Assembly (NCBI RefSeq): GCF_004342425.1
Contig: NZ_SLWQ01000001.1
Location: 372,001 to 436,000 of the forward strand
Direction: 5' to 3'
DNA: 64,000 nucleotides
From: Dokdonella fugitiva
GTDB lineage: Bacteria; Pseudomonadota; Gammaproteobacteria; Xanthomonadales; Rhodanobacteraceae
Numbering within the stretch: the stretch's first letter is position 1; every line of letters begins with the position of its first letter. Shown piece after piece: positions 45,440 through 54,981 of this stretch. The position numbers and the translations under genes were made by a program. Under the pieces are notes generated by a model, which worked only from the letters and a program-made list of their open reading frames with translations, was not told the origin of the DNA and ran no database searches.

Positions 45440-46092
45440 GCGGCGCCTCCCGCGCGCGGCTTCGCGCTTCGATCCGCTCTCATCCTCGCCAAGGGGTTCA
45501 TGCGCGCGCCTGCCATGTCCGAATGATAGGGCGATTCCCTCGGCTGGTCGTCGGGACGCATGGGCTCCGGGAGTACGGACGCAATGCTGGACGTCGTCAT
45601 TCCGACGAAAGCCGGAATCGGCTCTGCATGCAGACGAAGTCGCCGCGACGACGCGAGGAGGTTCCGCGTCTGCGCTTCCGCTTCTGCGCTTTGGCTTTGC
45701 TCCGCCGGGGTCCCCTCGGCGCCGGCGGGCGTCGGCCGAAATGGCCCGAAGGGTGCGCGCGATGGATCGCGCGCAGTGCGGACGACCGCGGACCCGCGAG
45801 GCGAAGGCTCGAGGGCGGCGACGCGGGGTGCCCTTTCTCTTGGTGCCTTCTCTTTGGGCAAGCAAAGAGAAGGCACCTGCTCGCCGCCGAGGCGAGCGGA
45901 ATCGCGCGACAGCTCCGCGTTCCAGCAATGGAAGCCATGCGCATCGACAGCAGGAGCACAATGGATTGCCGCTTTCGCGGGAATGAGCGGTTTGCCCAAG
46001 TGCTGGATTCCGGCTTTCGCCGCATGACGGCGCGGACGCGAATGGAGCTCGCGCCAGCGCATCGCCTCATGAGCGACGGCGCACCAACGAAA
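45440..46092. other. Repeat-rich intergenic region
   Basis: About 650 bp without a credible gene. It holds three dispersed elements of the GATTCCGGCTTTCGCCGGAAT type (45595-45620, 45961-45986, 46004-46029) and a long perfect hairpin (45842-45877). Long open frames on both strands are arginine- and serine-rich and look like by-products of composition. Confidence 0.6.
45842..45877. repeat. Perfect 15-bp hairpin element
   Basis: GGTGCCTTCTCTTTG, six-base loop, CAAAGAGAAGGCACC: a fully complementary stem. It has no T-run and is far from any gene end, so it is more likely part of a dispersed repeat than a terminator. Confidence 0.8.
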
Positions 46093-46114
46093 AAGGCCCG
46101 GAACCCCGGGCCTT
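46093..46114 (-). terminator. Rho-independent terminator of prc
   Basis: AAGGCCCGG, loop AACC, CCGGGCCTT, followed on the minus strand by five T residues. It lies about 26 bp past the stop of the prc gene in the transcribed direction. Confidence 0.85.
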
Positions 46115-46139
46115 CTCCAACACGTCGCCGCAGGCGCGA

Positions 46140-48422
46140 TCAGTTCACCTCGAGTGGCACCACCGCACCGCGCGGCAGCACCTGCTGCGCGAGCTTGGTG
46201 TCCGAGCGCACGAGGCTGATTTCATCGGCGAGGATGTGGGCGGCTTCGTCGAGGACGACGTCGTGCTTCTCCTTCGCTTCCTTCTCGCGTGCCACCTCGG
46301 TCGTGATGCCACGCTCGTCGGGTTGCAGGCCGTCGTCCTGCAGGGCGGGCTTGCCGCCCGCATCGTCGTCGGCGGTGGCGCCGGCGACGCGGGTCTTGTC
46401 GCCGGCCGCGGACTTGCGGCCACCCTTGTCCTTCGCTTCGTCGGTCAGCTTCTGCTGCGTCTTCGCGGCCGGATCGGCGTCCGGCACCGCGTGGCCAACG
46501 GCCGCCTCGCGCGCCTTGCGCTTGGCTTCCTGCTCGTCGCGCTCCTTGCGCCGCACCTGTTCGTTGAGCGATACCGTCTTCTGCTCGCGCAGTGCGCGCA
46601 GGTCGGCGAGGTCGGCTTCGAAGTTCTTCCACTCGCCGTTCGCGGCGATGCGGCCGGCGTGGCGCTCGGCGAGCAGCGGCACGATCGGCTTGAGGTCGGC
46701 GACCGGCTGGTACTTCGCCGGCGCGATCGACGTCCACGGCAGTGCATTGTCGTAGCTCGACTCGCCGAAGTCCTGCGCGTCGACCGTGAGCGGGAAGCTG
46801 ATGTCCGGCGTGACGCCGCGCAGCTGGGTCGAGCCGCCGTTGATGCGGAAGAACTGCGCGATGGTCATCTTGACCTCGCCGTAGGCGGGCTTCTCGTTGT
46901 GCGCGACGTCGTCGAGGTCGACGAGGTTCTGCACCGTGCCCTTGCCGAACGTCGGCTCGCCGATGATGACGCCGCGACCGTAGTCCTGGATCGCCGCGGC
47001 GAAGATCTCCGACGCGGACGCGGAGGCGCGGTTGACGAGCACCGCGAGCGGGCCGTCCCAAGCCATGCCTGCGCGCGTGTCGGCGTCGGCTTCGACCTGG
47101 CCACTCGCGTTGCGTACCTGCACGACCGGGCCCTTGTCGATGAACAGGCCGGTGAGGTCGGTCGCCTCGGCGAGCGAGCCGCCGCCGTTGTTGCGCAGGT
47201 CGACGATGACGCCGTCGACCTTGTCGGCCTTGAGTTCACCGAGCAGCTTCTCGACGTCGCGCGTCGCGCTCTTGTAGTCGCGGTCGCCACGGCGCCGCGC
47301 GTCGAAGTCCTGGTAGAACGTCGGCAGCGAGATCACGCCGATCCGGCGCGTGTGCTGCGCGTCCTTGACCTCGATGATCGACTTCTTCGCCGCCTGCTCC
47401 TCGATGCTGACCTTCTTGCGCACGAGCGAAAGCGTGAAATGCTTGCCGTCGGGGCCGGCGTCGGCCGGCAGCACCTCGAGGCGCACGACCGTGTCCTTGT
47501 TGCCGCGGATCTTCTCGACGACGTCGTCGAGGCGCCAGCCGACCACGTCGGTGATCGCGCCGTTCTCGCCCTGGCCGACGCCGACGATGCGGTCGCCGAC
47601 CTTGAGCTGCCTGGACAGCGCGGCCGGGCCACCCGGCACGATCTCGCGGATCGCCGTGTAGTCGTCGTCACGCTGCAGCACCGCGCCGATGCCTTCGAGC
47701 GACAGCTTCATCGCGATGTCGAAGTTCTCCGACGCGCGCGGGCCGAGGTAGTTGGTGTGCGGCTCGATCGACGAGGCGTACGCGTTCATGAACGTCTGGA
47801 ACACGTCCTCGCTGTTGAGCTGGCGCACGCGGTCGAGGTAGTTGGCGTAGCGCTTGTCGAGCGTCTCGCGGATGTCCTTCTCGGCCTTGCCGGCGAGCTT
47901 GAGGCGCAGCCAGTCGTTCTTGATGCGCTTGCGCCAGATGTCGTCGACCTCGGCCTCGTCCTTTGGCCACGGCGCCTTGTCGCGCTCGTAGACGTAGCTC
48001 TCGTCCTTGCTGAAGTCGAAGCCCTTGGGCAGCAGCGAGCGCGCGTAGGCGACGCGCTCGGCGACGCGCTGCTCGTAGATGTTGAACATCGCGTACGGCG
48101 CGACGAGGTCCTGGTTGTAGATCGCGTCGTCGAGCGTGGTGCGGTAGGCCGCGAACTTGTCGATGTCGGCCTGGGTGAAGAACAGCCGGTCGCCGTCGAG
48201 CGCGTCGAGGTAGCGCTTGAAGATCTGCTCGCTCATCGCGTCGTCGAGCGGCGTCGGCTTGTAGTGGAAGTGGGTGAGGAAGCGCGTCGCCCAGACCGCG
48301 GCTTCGCTCTGCGACGGCGTCGCCTTGAGCAGCGGTGCGGCGCCTTCCTCGGTCGTGGGTTTGGCGAACACGACCGGGCCGACGACGGCGGCCAGGGCGA
48401 GGCAGAGCAGCGACTTCCGCAT
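46140..48422 (-). CDS. prc: Carboxy-terminal processing protease Prc (Tsp)
   Basis: 760 residues against 682 in E. coli. ATG 48422 opens a signal peptide (MRKSLLCLALAAVVGPVVFA). Next come the N-terminal Tsp domain, a PDZ domain (GIGAVLQRDDDYTAIREI; LKVGDRIVGVGQG), and the S41 peptidase with NNGGGSLAEA, catalytic Ser in ASASASEIFAAA and Lys in GEPTFGKGTVQ. The extra length is a charged, probably disordered insert near residues 640-720 (AKTQQKLTDEAKDKGG). It cleaves C-termini of periplasmic proteins and, in relatives, controls murein hydrolases such as those encoded upstream. Confidence 0.93.
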   Translation of the reverse strand: MRKSLLCLALAAVVGPVVFAKPTTEEGAAPLLKATPSQSEAAVWATRFLTHFHYKPTPLDDAMSEQIFKRYLDALDGDRLFFTQADIDKFAAYRTTLDDAIYNQDLVAPYAMFNIYEQRVAERVAYARSLLPKGFDFSKDESYVYERDKAPWPKDEAEVDDIWRKRIKNDWLRLKLAGKAEKDIRETLDKRYANYLDRVRQLNSEDVFQTFMNAYASSIEPHTNYLGPRASENFDIAMKLSLEGIGAVLQRDDDYTAIREIVPGGPAALSRQLKVGDRIVGVGQGENGAITDVVGWRLDDVVEKIRGNKDTVVRLEVLPADAGPDGKHFTLSLVRKKVSIEEQAAKKSIIEVKDAQHTRRIGVISLPTFYQDFDARRRGDRDYKSATRDVEKLLGELKADKVDGVIVDLRNNGGGSLAEATDLTGLFIDKGPVVQVRNASGQVEADADTRAGMAWDGPLAVLVNRASASASEIFAAAIQDYGRGVIIGEPTFGKGTVQNLVDLDDVAHNEKPAYGEVKMTIAQFFRINGGSTQLRGVTPDISFPLTVDAQDFGESSYDNALPWTSIAPAKYQPVADLKPIVPLLAERHAGRIAANGEWKNFEADLADLRALREQKTVSLNEQVRRKERDEQEAKRKAREAAVGHAVPDADPAAKTQQKLTDEAKDKGGRKSAAGDKTRVAGATADDDAGGKPALQDDGLQPDERGITTEVAREKEAKEKHDVVLDEAAHILADEISLVRSDTKLAQQVLPRGAVVPLEVN

Positions 48423-48530
48423 GAAACCGATCTCCTGGGCGCGAACGCGCTTCGCGACGTGACACGGATGCACCGTACGTCCTGTACGGCATTTTGGCGA
48501 GGGTGATTTCACCCGGATTTCCCTATTACC

Positions 48531-49517
48531 TCAGGCAACCTGAACGTAGCCGGCCGCGTGCGCCATCTCGTCGGCGTGGTACGACGAGCGTACCAGCGGG
48601 CCCGACGCGACGTGCTGGAAGCCGATGCGGTAACCGATTTCCTCGATCGCCTTGAACTCGTCCGGCGTCCAGTAGCGCAGCACCGGGTGGTGGTGCGCGG
48701 TCGGCTGCAGGTACTGGCCGATCGTAACCATATCGACATCGTGGGCACGCAGATCGTTCAACGTTTCCTCGATCTGCTCCAACGTCTCGCCGAGTCCGAG
48801 CATGATGCCGGACTTGGTCGGCACGTCCGGGTGCTGCGCCTTGAAGCGCTTGAGCAGTTCGAGCGACCAGTCGTAGTCGGCGCCCGGGCGCACTTCGCGG
48901 TAGAGCGCGCGCGGCGTCTCGAGGTTGTGGTTGAACACGTCCGGCGGCTCGGCGGCGAACACCTCGAGCGCGCGCTCCATGCGGCCCTTGCCGCGGAAGT
49001 CCGGGGTCAGGATCTCGATGCGGATGCCCGGGTTCTCGAAGCGCACGGCCTTGATGCAGGCGGCGAAATGCGCCGCGCCGCCGTCGCGCAGGTCGTCGCG
49101 GTCGACCGAGGTGATCACGACGTACTTGAGGCCCATGTCGCGGATCGTGCCGGCGAGGTGGGCCGGTTCGAGCGGGTCGGGCGGCTTCGGCCGGCCGTGG
49201 GCGACGTCGCAGAACGAGCAGCGCCGCGTGCAGACCTCGCCGAGGATCATGAACGTCGCGGTGCCCTTGCCGAAGCATTCGTGGATGTTGGGGCAGGACG
49301 CTTCCTCGCAGACGGTGACGAGGCGGTTCTCGCGCAGCTTGGCCTTGAGCTTCGCCACCGCGTTGCCGGGCGGGATGCGCACGCGGATCCAGGACGGCTT
49401 GCGCAGCACCGGCGCATCGGCGAAAGCGGCGCGGTTGCGCGCGATCTTGTCCTCGCCGAGCTGCTTCTCGGGCGCGTCGACGACGGTCAGCGGAATGGTC
49501 TTCAGGGAGTCGCTCAT
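48531..49517 (-). CDS. lipA: Lipoyl synthase
   Basis: 328 residues. Radical SAM enzyme that inserts two sulfurs into octanoyl groups on lipoate-dependent enzymes. The auxiliary cluster motif [12 protein letters not shown], the radical SAM motif CTRRCSFC and the C-terminal RSSYHA serine ligand are all intact. Its start overlaps the stop of lipB by four bases (ATGA), so the two are translated as a coupled pair. Cytoplasmic, housekeeping. Confidence 0.96.
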   Translation of the reverse strand: MSDSLKTIPLTVVDAPEKQLGEDKIARNRAAFADAPVLRKPSWIRVRIPPGNAVAKLKAKLRENRLVTVCEEASCPNIHECFGKGTATFMILGEVCTRRCSFCDVAHGRPKPPDPLEPAHLAGTIRDMGLKYVVITSVDRDDLRDGGAAHFAACIKAVRFENPGIRIEILTPDFRGKGRMERALEVFAAEPPDVFNHNLETPRALYREVRPGADYDWSLELLKRFKAQHPDVPTKSGIMLGLGETLEQIEETLNDLRAHDVDMVTIGQYLQPTAHHHPVLRYWTPDEFKAIEEIGYRIGFQHVASGPLVRSSYHADEMAHAAGYVQVA

Positions 49518-50200
49518 GCGGGCTGCGCGACGCGCGGGGCGTCGCCGGTCGGAACGCGGGGGATTTCGGCGGCGGCGGGCACGGGGTCGAGCCCGAACTG
49601 GCGCGCCAGTTCGCCGATCAGGACCGCTTCCACCGCGGCGAGCGAGCCTGGTCCACCCAAGTCTAGCACCTGGGTGACGGCGAGACCCTGATAGCCGCAG
49701 GGATTGATGCGATGGAACGGTTCGAGGTCCATCGCGACGTTGAAGGCGAGGCCGTGGAACGAGCAGCCGCGACGCACGCGCAGGCCGAGTGCGGCGACCT
49801 TGGCGTCGCCGACGTAGACGCCGGGCGCGCCTTCGCGGCGCGCGGCGACGATGTTCCAGGTCGCGAGCGTATCGATGATCGCCTGTTCGATCCGGTCGAC
49901 CAGTTCGCGCACGCCGACCTTGAGCCGGCGCAGGTCGAACAGCGGGTAGGCGACGATCTGCCCCGGGCCGTGGTAGGTCACCTGGCCGCCGCGGTCGACC
50001 GGCACCACCGGGATCTCGCCGGGCAGCAGCACGTGCTCCCACTTGCCGGCCTGGCCGAGGGTGAAGACGGGGTCGTGTTCGAGCACCCACAGTTCGTCCG
50101 GGGTATCCGGGCCGCGCGCATCGGTGAACGCCTGCATCGCGCGCCAGACGGGTTCGTAGGGTTGCCGGCCTAGGCGGCGGACGAGGACGGATCGGGACAT
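49514..50200 (-). CDS. lipB: Octanoyl-[acyl carrier protein]-protein N-octanoyltransferase
   Basis: 228 residues. Transfers octanoate from ACP to lipoyl domains, the step before LipA. Recognisable motifs are [17 protein letters not shown], the catalytic lysine region [12 protein letters not shown] and the cysteine in [10 protein letters not shown]. Normally ybeD lies directly upstream in this order of genes; here a 1.9-kb stretch with a plus-strand pseudogene lies between, so lipB must have its own promoter in 50201-50330. Confidence 0.95.
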   Translation of the reverse strand: MSRSVLVRRLGRQPYEPVWRAMQAFTDARGPDTPDELWVLEHDPVFTLGQAGKWEHVLLPGEIPVVPVDRGGQVTYHGPGQIVAYPLFDLRRLKVGVRELVDRIEQAIIDTLATWNIVAARREGAPGVYVGDAKVAALGLRVRRGCSFHGLAFNVAMDLEPFHRINPCGYQGLAVTQVLDLGGPGSLAAVEAVLIGELARQFGLDPVPAAAEIPRVPTGDAPRVAQPA

Positions 50201-50330
50201 CGCGGCGACATGGGGACAGGGCGCACTGGGCGCAAGCGGAAAGACCGGCCGAGCGTGCGAAATCCCGCAATCGCCACGCCGACCCCGGAATCGCCGCTGC
50301 GGCGTTGCTACACAGCGGCGGGAGGCGGTC

Positions 50331-51884
50331 ATGGTGGCACGAATCCTTGTGGCAGGCATCGTCTTCGCACTCGGCACGGGGCTTGCGGCCGCCTCGGACG
50401 AACCGCTCCCGATCGACGACGCGCCGATCGGCGACATGACGCCGACCGACTACCGGCAGGTGGAGCGCGATCTCTAGACGCGCTGCGCGCCGCCACGTCG
50501 CCGCGCCAGCAGGTCCTCGCGGGACGGCTCTACCTGGAATGAAGATGAAACGCCGGGCGCGCTGCGGTGCAAGCGCGAGGACGTCGTCGCCCAGGCCGCA
50601 CGCGCGGCGCCGCAGGATGCCTTCGTGCAGTGGATGGCCGCCGACACCGGCAGCTACTACAGCAGCCAGTGCGGCCCGACGCAGTGGCCGGTGGCCGAGG
50701 TCGCCAGCCTCGTGCGCCTGGAACCGGACAACGCGGGCGCGCTGCAGTACGCGGTCGCGCTCGCGCAGGCGAAACACGACGATGCCGCGCTCGACGAGGC
50801 GCTCGCCCGCATGGCCTCGGCGACGCGCGCCGACGATCATCTCGGCGACGAGATCGCCGAATGGCGCAAGGTCTACATGGCGCATCCGGAAGGCAACCTT
50901 GTCCTTCCGATGTGGAGCGAGGCGCCCGCTTCCGAGCGTGCGCTGCTCGGCGCGCTGAACCAGACCAGCTATCGCGCCTCGCCCGTCCAATTCGCCCTCG
51001 CCCAGGCATGCACGCCCGATGGCGACAGCGAACGCGATGGAAGCGGGCAGCGACGCGCGCACGCGCGTGCTGGCGCTCGCGTCGGCGCCGATGCGCGCGA
51101 TCATGGCGGCGACCACGTCGAAGTCCGATGCCGGCGCCGATCCCGCAGCCGACGCGAGGGCCGCGCTGGCCGACTTCGCCGCGGCGCACCCCGATGACGC
51201 CTTCGTGCAGTGGATGGCCGCCACGCAGGGCGATGCCCCGGCGCGCACCCGGCTGCAGCGGCTCGAACCGGACAATGCGGCGGCGTGGGCGCTGTCGCTC
51301 ACGGACACGTCGATCGAGCCGAAGCAGACCCTCGAGCGCATGGCATCGGGCCGCCGCCATTCGCAGCACGTGAAGCAAGCCGTCGACCTGTGGCTGGCGG
51401 CGGTCAGGAAATTTCCGCCGCCCGCCGATCTCCATCTCGCCGGGTTCGTCCCGACGGAGCCGGACTCGACGAAGGTCGCGTTCTCCGTCGACGACCGCGC
51501 CGCGATGGCCGCCTCGGTGTTCGCAACGATGAGCGCGATGGGGGGCAGCGAGCCTTTTGCCGCGCTCATGAAAAACTGCGTGGAGAAATCGCCGCATTGC
51601 GTGACGATCGGCCGGACCCTGTCCGACCGCTCGGATACGCTGATCGGCACGCGCCTCGGCTACGCGCTGCTGAGCAAGCAGCATGCGATGACCGCGGCGG
51701 ACATCGCGAGCGCGCGTCGCCTCGACGGGTGGCAGGGAGGCATGCGCAGCCTCTCGACGTCCGCGGAGGCACTCGCCTATCTGCGCGATTCGATCGCGCA
51801 CGGCGAGATCGGCGCAAGGGCACGCTCGAGCCACCCGCGGACTGGCGATCGCCAAGCGAAAAACAGGCCGTCGCGAAACCCTAG
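50331..51884 (+). pseudogene. Secreted TPR-like protein gene broken by several frameshifts
   Basis: Begins with a good signal peptide ([20 protein letters not shown]) but hits TAG at 50475. The next frame continues with [20 protein letters not shown] to 50540. The first frame resumes with [20 protein letters not shown], then another frame from about 51019, and finally the first again to the plausible end SPSEKQAVAKP. At least four frame changes are needed, so this is decayed rather than a single sequencing error. Internal duplication is visible: [12 protein letters not shown] and [12 protein letters not shown] are each followed by a RLEPDNA segment. It lies inside the dacA-ybeD-lipB-lipA cluster. 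Confidence 0.78.
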
Positions 51885-51981
51885 GAGCGGCGCGGACATC
51901 GCTCTTCGAGCAGTGTCGCGCAAAGAATATTGCCGATGCCGGTTGCCGGACGATGGCAGTCGGACGTTGCGGCCACCACGT

Positions 51982-52076
51982 CGGCGGCACGCACTGCGTG
52001 CGTACCGCCCTACACGCTTGGGCCGGTCGCGATGCGCTTTCCCGGTAGGGCGGTACGCGCGCAGCGCGTGCCGCCG
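51982..52076. repeat. Two REP-like palindromes in opposite orientation (copies 4 and 5)
   Basis: CGGCGGCACGCACTGCGTGC plus GTACCGCCCTAC at 51982-52013, then GTAGGGCGGTACGCGCGCAG plus CGCGTGCCGCCG at 52045-52076. The head-to-head pair sits between the pseudogene and ybeD, the kind of paired arrangement REP elements adopt. Confidence 0.8.
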
Positions 52077-52152
52077 TCGAGCCGCGGAAGCATCGCGGCT
52101 GAAGCCGCTTCCACGACCACGAGCAGCGGCGTGCTGCCGGCGATGTGCTGCG

Positions 52153-52443
52153 TCAGAGCGTCCAGCGCACCGCGGGATCGGCGCGCAGCGCCGCATGTGC
52201 CGCGTCGTAGAGCTCGCGCGTCGGGCAGGTGAAGCTCACCGACACCGAGACGTAGTTGCCGGCGCGCGAGGGGCGCACGCGCTGCGACCCGGCGAGCACA
52301 CTGAGTCCGAGGCCTTCGAGGATCTCGCCGACCTTGCGCTCGAGCTCGGCCGTGGCGCTGCCCATCGCGTTGATTTCGAATACGCCGGGGAACTGGAAGC
52401 CCTGGTCGGGGCTCTGCGGGCGGATGTCGTCGAGGTCTTTCAT
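52153..52443 (-). CDS. ybeD: YbeD/DUF493 family protein
   Basis: 96 residues from MKDLDDIRPQS to DPAVRWTL; a start four codons earlier (MLTA) is equally possible. Matches the small ferredoxin-fold DUF493 family (FPGVFEINAMG; VSVSFTCPTRELYDAAHAAL). In E. coli ybeD stands between dacA and lipB, as it did here before insertion of the downstream stretch. Its role is uncertain; a regulatory link to lipoylation has been suggested from gene order. Confidence 0.88.
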   Translation of the reverse strand: MKDLDDIRPQSPDQGFQFPGVFEINAMGSATAELERKVGEILEGLGLSVLAGSQRVRPSRAGNYVSVSVSFTCPTRELYDAAHAALRADPAVRWTL

Positions 52444-52500
52444 TGCGGTCAGCATCGGTGATCCAGGGGTTCGGGGCAAGCGCGGCGCACCGCGCAAACG

Positions 52501-52529
52501 CGAAGCGCCGCATCGTGTGCGGCGCTTCG
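52501..52529. promoter_or_regulatory. Perfect 12-bp hairpin between dacA and ybeD
   Basis: CGAAGCGCCGCA, loop TCGTG, TGCGGCGCTTCG. It lies in the 145-bp gap between dacA and ybeD. There is no T-run, so it may be an attenuating or RNA-stability hairpin rather than a full terminator. Confidence 0.5.
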
Positions 52530-52588
52530 TCCATGCCCTCCAGATGACGGTGCGGGCGGCGGTTTTCAACCGCCGCCGCGGGCAGGCC

Positions 52589-53890
52589 TCAGTCGCCCTT
52601 GGGCGCGGCCGAGGACACGTTCGCGCCCGCGTCACCCTTGAACCACATCCAGGCGCCGTCGCTGAGGCGCTTGAAGAAGCCGCCTTCGGCACCCTGGTCG
52701 AGCGCGATGAGCGGGCGCTGCACGAGCATCTTGTCGTCGAGCTGCACCTTGAGCGTGCCGACCTGCTGCCCCTTCCCGATCGGCGCGACCAGGCGCGCGG
52801 GCATCTCGAGGCTCGCCTTGAGGTCGGTGTAGCGACCGCGCGGGAAGGTCACGAGCACGTCCTCGCTGATCCCGAGCGGCAGGTTCGCGACCGCGCCCTT
52901 CCACAGTTCCGGCGTCGCCAGCGGAGCGTTCGCGGCGTACAGCTTCTTCGTCTCGAAGAAGCGGAAGCCGTAGTTGAGCAGTTCCTGGTTGTCGTCAGCG
53001 CGCTGCTTCTCGCTCGGCGCGCCCATGACGACGGCGATGAGGCGCTGGTCGCCGCGCTTGGCCGAGGTGGCGAGGCAGTAGCCCGCTTCCGAGGTGTGGC
53101 CGGTCTTGATGCCGTCGACGGTCTCGTCGCGCCACAGCAGCGTGTTGCGGTTGTGCTGCTTGATGCCGTTCCACTCGAAGTCCTTGATCGCGTAGATCTT
53201 GTACTCCTCGGGGAAGTCGTGGATCAGCGCGCGCGAGAGCAGCGCGACGTCGTGCGCGGTCGTGTAGTGGTCGGGATTGGGCAGGCCGCTCGCATCGACG
53301 TAGTGCGTGCCGGTCATGCCGATCTTCGCCGCGTACTGGTTCATCAGCTGCGCGAACGTCTCTTCCGAACCCGCGGTGTGTTCGGCCAGGGCAATCGCGG
53401 CGTCGTTGCCGGACTGGATGATCATGCCGTACAGCAGGTCCTTCAGCGCGACCTTGCTGTTGAGCTGCAGGAAACTGGTCGAACCGTCCGTGCCGGCACC
53501 GCCCGAGCGCCACGCGCGTTCGCTGATGAACACCGGATCCTCGAGATGGATCTTGCCGTGCGCGATCTCGGCGGAGACGACGTACGAGGTCATCACCTTG
53601 GTGATCGACGCGGGCGCGACGCGCTGGTCCATGTTGCTCTCGGCCAGCACCTGGCCGCTCGCGTAATCCATGAGCACCCAGCTTTTCGCGTCGATCGCCG
53701 GCGCGGGCGGCGTCGGGCCTGCCGACGCGCCCGGCACCGGTATCGCCGGCGCGGGCTTGGCGACCGGCTGCGGCGTCGGCAGCGCAGGCGTCGCGGCCGG
53801 TGCCTGCGTGCCCGCGGGCGGTTCGGCGTGCACGGCGGCGCCGGCGAAGGCGAGGAGGACGGCGGGGGCGAACAGGAACGGCAGCTTCAT
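52589..53890 (-). CDS. dacA: D-alanyl-D-alanine carboxypeptidase (PBP5/6)
   Basis: 433 residues. ATG 53890 opens a signal peptide (LPFLFAPAVLLAFAGAAVHA). A Pro/Ala-rich linker of about 45 residues follows (PAATPALPTPQPVAKPAPAI), unusually long for the family. Penicillin-binding motifs are SITK (in APASITKVM), SGN (in IQSGNDA) and KTG (in GIKTGHT). The C-terminal PBP5 beta domain and an amphipathic anchor (GFFKRLSDGAWMWFKG) are also present. It trims the terminal D-Ala of peptidoglycan stem peptides. Lies between rlpA and ybeD, as expected. Confidence 0.95.
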   Translation of the reverse strand: MKLPFLFAPAVLLAFAGAAVHAEPPAGTQAPAATPALPTPQPVAKPAPAIPVPGASAGPTPPAPAIDAKSWVLMDYASGQVLAESNMDQRVAPASITKVMTSYVVSAEIAHGKIHLEDPVFISERAWRSGGAGTDGSTSFLQLNSKVALKDLLYGMIIQSGNDAAIALAEHTAGSEETFAQLMNQYAAKIGMTGTHYVDASGLPNPDHYTTAHDVALLSRALIHDFPEEYKIYAIKDFEWNGIKQHNRNTLLWRDETVDGIKTGHTSEAGYCLATSAKRGDQRLIAVVMGAPSEKQRADDNQELLNYGFRFFETKKLYAANAPLATPELWKGAVANLPLGISEDVLVTFPRGRYTDLKASLEMPARLVAPIGKGQQVGTLKVQLDDKMLVQRPLIALDQGAEGGFFKRLSDGAWMWFKGDAGANVSSAAPKGD

Positions 53891-53997
53891 CGCGAGGTAG
53901 GGTCCGGCCAACGACAAAGCCCCGATTGTCGCAGAGCGCGTCGGGCAATACACGGGCGGATTTCGGCCGCGGATGCGAACCGTTCAGGCGGAGCAGC

Positions 53998-54981
53998 TCA
54001 GCGTTCGATCGCGACGCGCGGCGCACCGAAGCCGAGGCGCTCCACGCGCGCGCTCAGCGCGTCGGCGGCCTCGGTGTCGGCGAGCGGACCGATGCGCAGG
54101 CGATGCACGGTGCGGCCGGCGACCGCGACCGATTCGATGCCGACGTGATCGAGGCCCGCGCGACGCGCTTCGGCGAGCGCGCGCTCGGCATTGGCACGCT
54201 CGCCGAAGGCGGCGAGCTGGAGGTAGATGCGGGGAGGGCCGAGGGCCGAGGCCCGAGGGCTGGAAACCGGCGCGGCGGATACGGGCGCACGATCTGCGCC
54301 GGCCGTGCGAATCCGACGATCGCCCGGCGACGGCGCTTGCGCGACCTGCGACGGCGGCAGCTCCTCGGGGCGGGCGGGGTCGAGCGCGCGCACTTCGACG
54401 CGCGCGGTGCCCTTCGGCCACACGCCGATCTTCACCGCGGCCGCGTACGAGAGGTCGATGATGCGGTCATCGTGGAACGGCCCGCGGTCGTTGATGCGCA
54501 CGACCACGCTCTTGCCGTTGTCGAGGTTGGTCACGCGTGCATAGCTCGGCAACGGCAGCGTCTTGTGCGCGGCGCTGAACGCGTACATGTCGTACGGCTC
54601 GAACGACGACGTCATGTAGCCATGGAACTTGTTGCCGTACCATGAGGCGATGCCGCGCTCGACGTAGCCGCGTGCGTCGGGCAGCACGCGGTAGGTGCGG
54701 CCGAGCACGCTGTAGGTTTCCTTGTTGCCGTAGCGCGAGCGCGGTTCCGCCTTCGGCACGGGTTCGGGGATCTTGCCGACGTCGATCGGCGGCGCCGCCG
54801 GGCCGTCGTCCGCGTGCTGCGCGTAGCGCTCCGATTGCGGGCGCGAGGTGTCGTTCGGCCAGCGCGCGGCCGTGCGCGGGGGCGCGCCCGAGGCGCCGGC
54901 GTCGGCGCGGGGGCGATGACCGGCGCAGGCCGCGAGCGCGAGGCAGGCCCCGGCGCAGGCGGCGACGCGCCAGCGCCTCAT
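53998..54981 (-). CDS. rlpA: Septal ring lytic transglycosylase RlpA family lipoprotein
   Basis: 327 residues. Lipobox LAAC after MRRWRVAACAGACLALAAC. A double-psi beta-barrel domain follows (GIASWYGNKFHGYMTSSFEP; VVVRINDRGPFHDDRIIDLS) with the conserved Tyr, His and Asp. A Pro/Ala linker leads to a C-terminal SPOR domain (IYLQLAAFGERANAERALAE) that binds denuded glycan strands. In Pseudomonas RlpA cleaves naked glycan. Its start overlaps the stop of mltB (ATGA). Confidence 0.94.
   Translation of the reverse strand: MRRWRVAACAGACLALAACAGHRPRADAGASGAPPRTAARWPNDTSRPQSERYAQHADDGPAAPPIDVGKIPEPVPKAEPRSRYGNKETYSVLGRTYRVLPDARGYVERGIASWYGNKFHGYMTSSFEPYDMYAFSAAHKTLPLPSYARVTNLDNGKSVVVRINDRGPFHDDRIIDLSYAAAVKIGVWPKGTARVEVRALDPARPEELPPSQVAQAPSPGDRRIRTAGADRAPVSAAPVSSPRASALGPPRIYLQLAAFGERANAERALAEARRAGLDHVGIESVAVAGRTVHRLRIGPLADTEAADALSARVERLGFGAPRVAIER

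Noticed and set aside
45436..46070. Open frames of 150-210 codons on both strands
   Set aside because: They run through dispersed repeats and a perfect hairpin; the protein sequence is low-complexity and unlike any neighbour.
50331..51884. Programmed frameshifting in the interrupted gene
   Set aside because: At least four shifts in different directions with no slippery heptamers; decay is far more likely.
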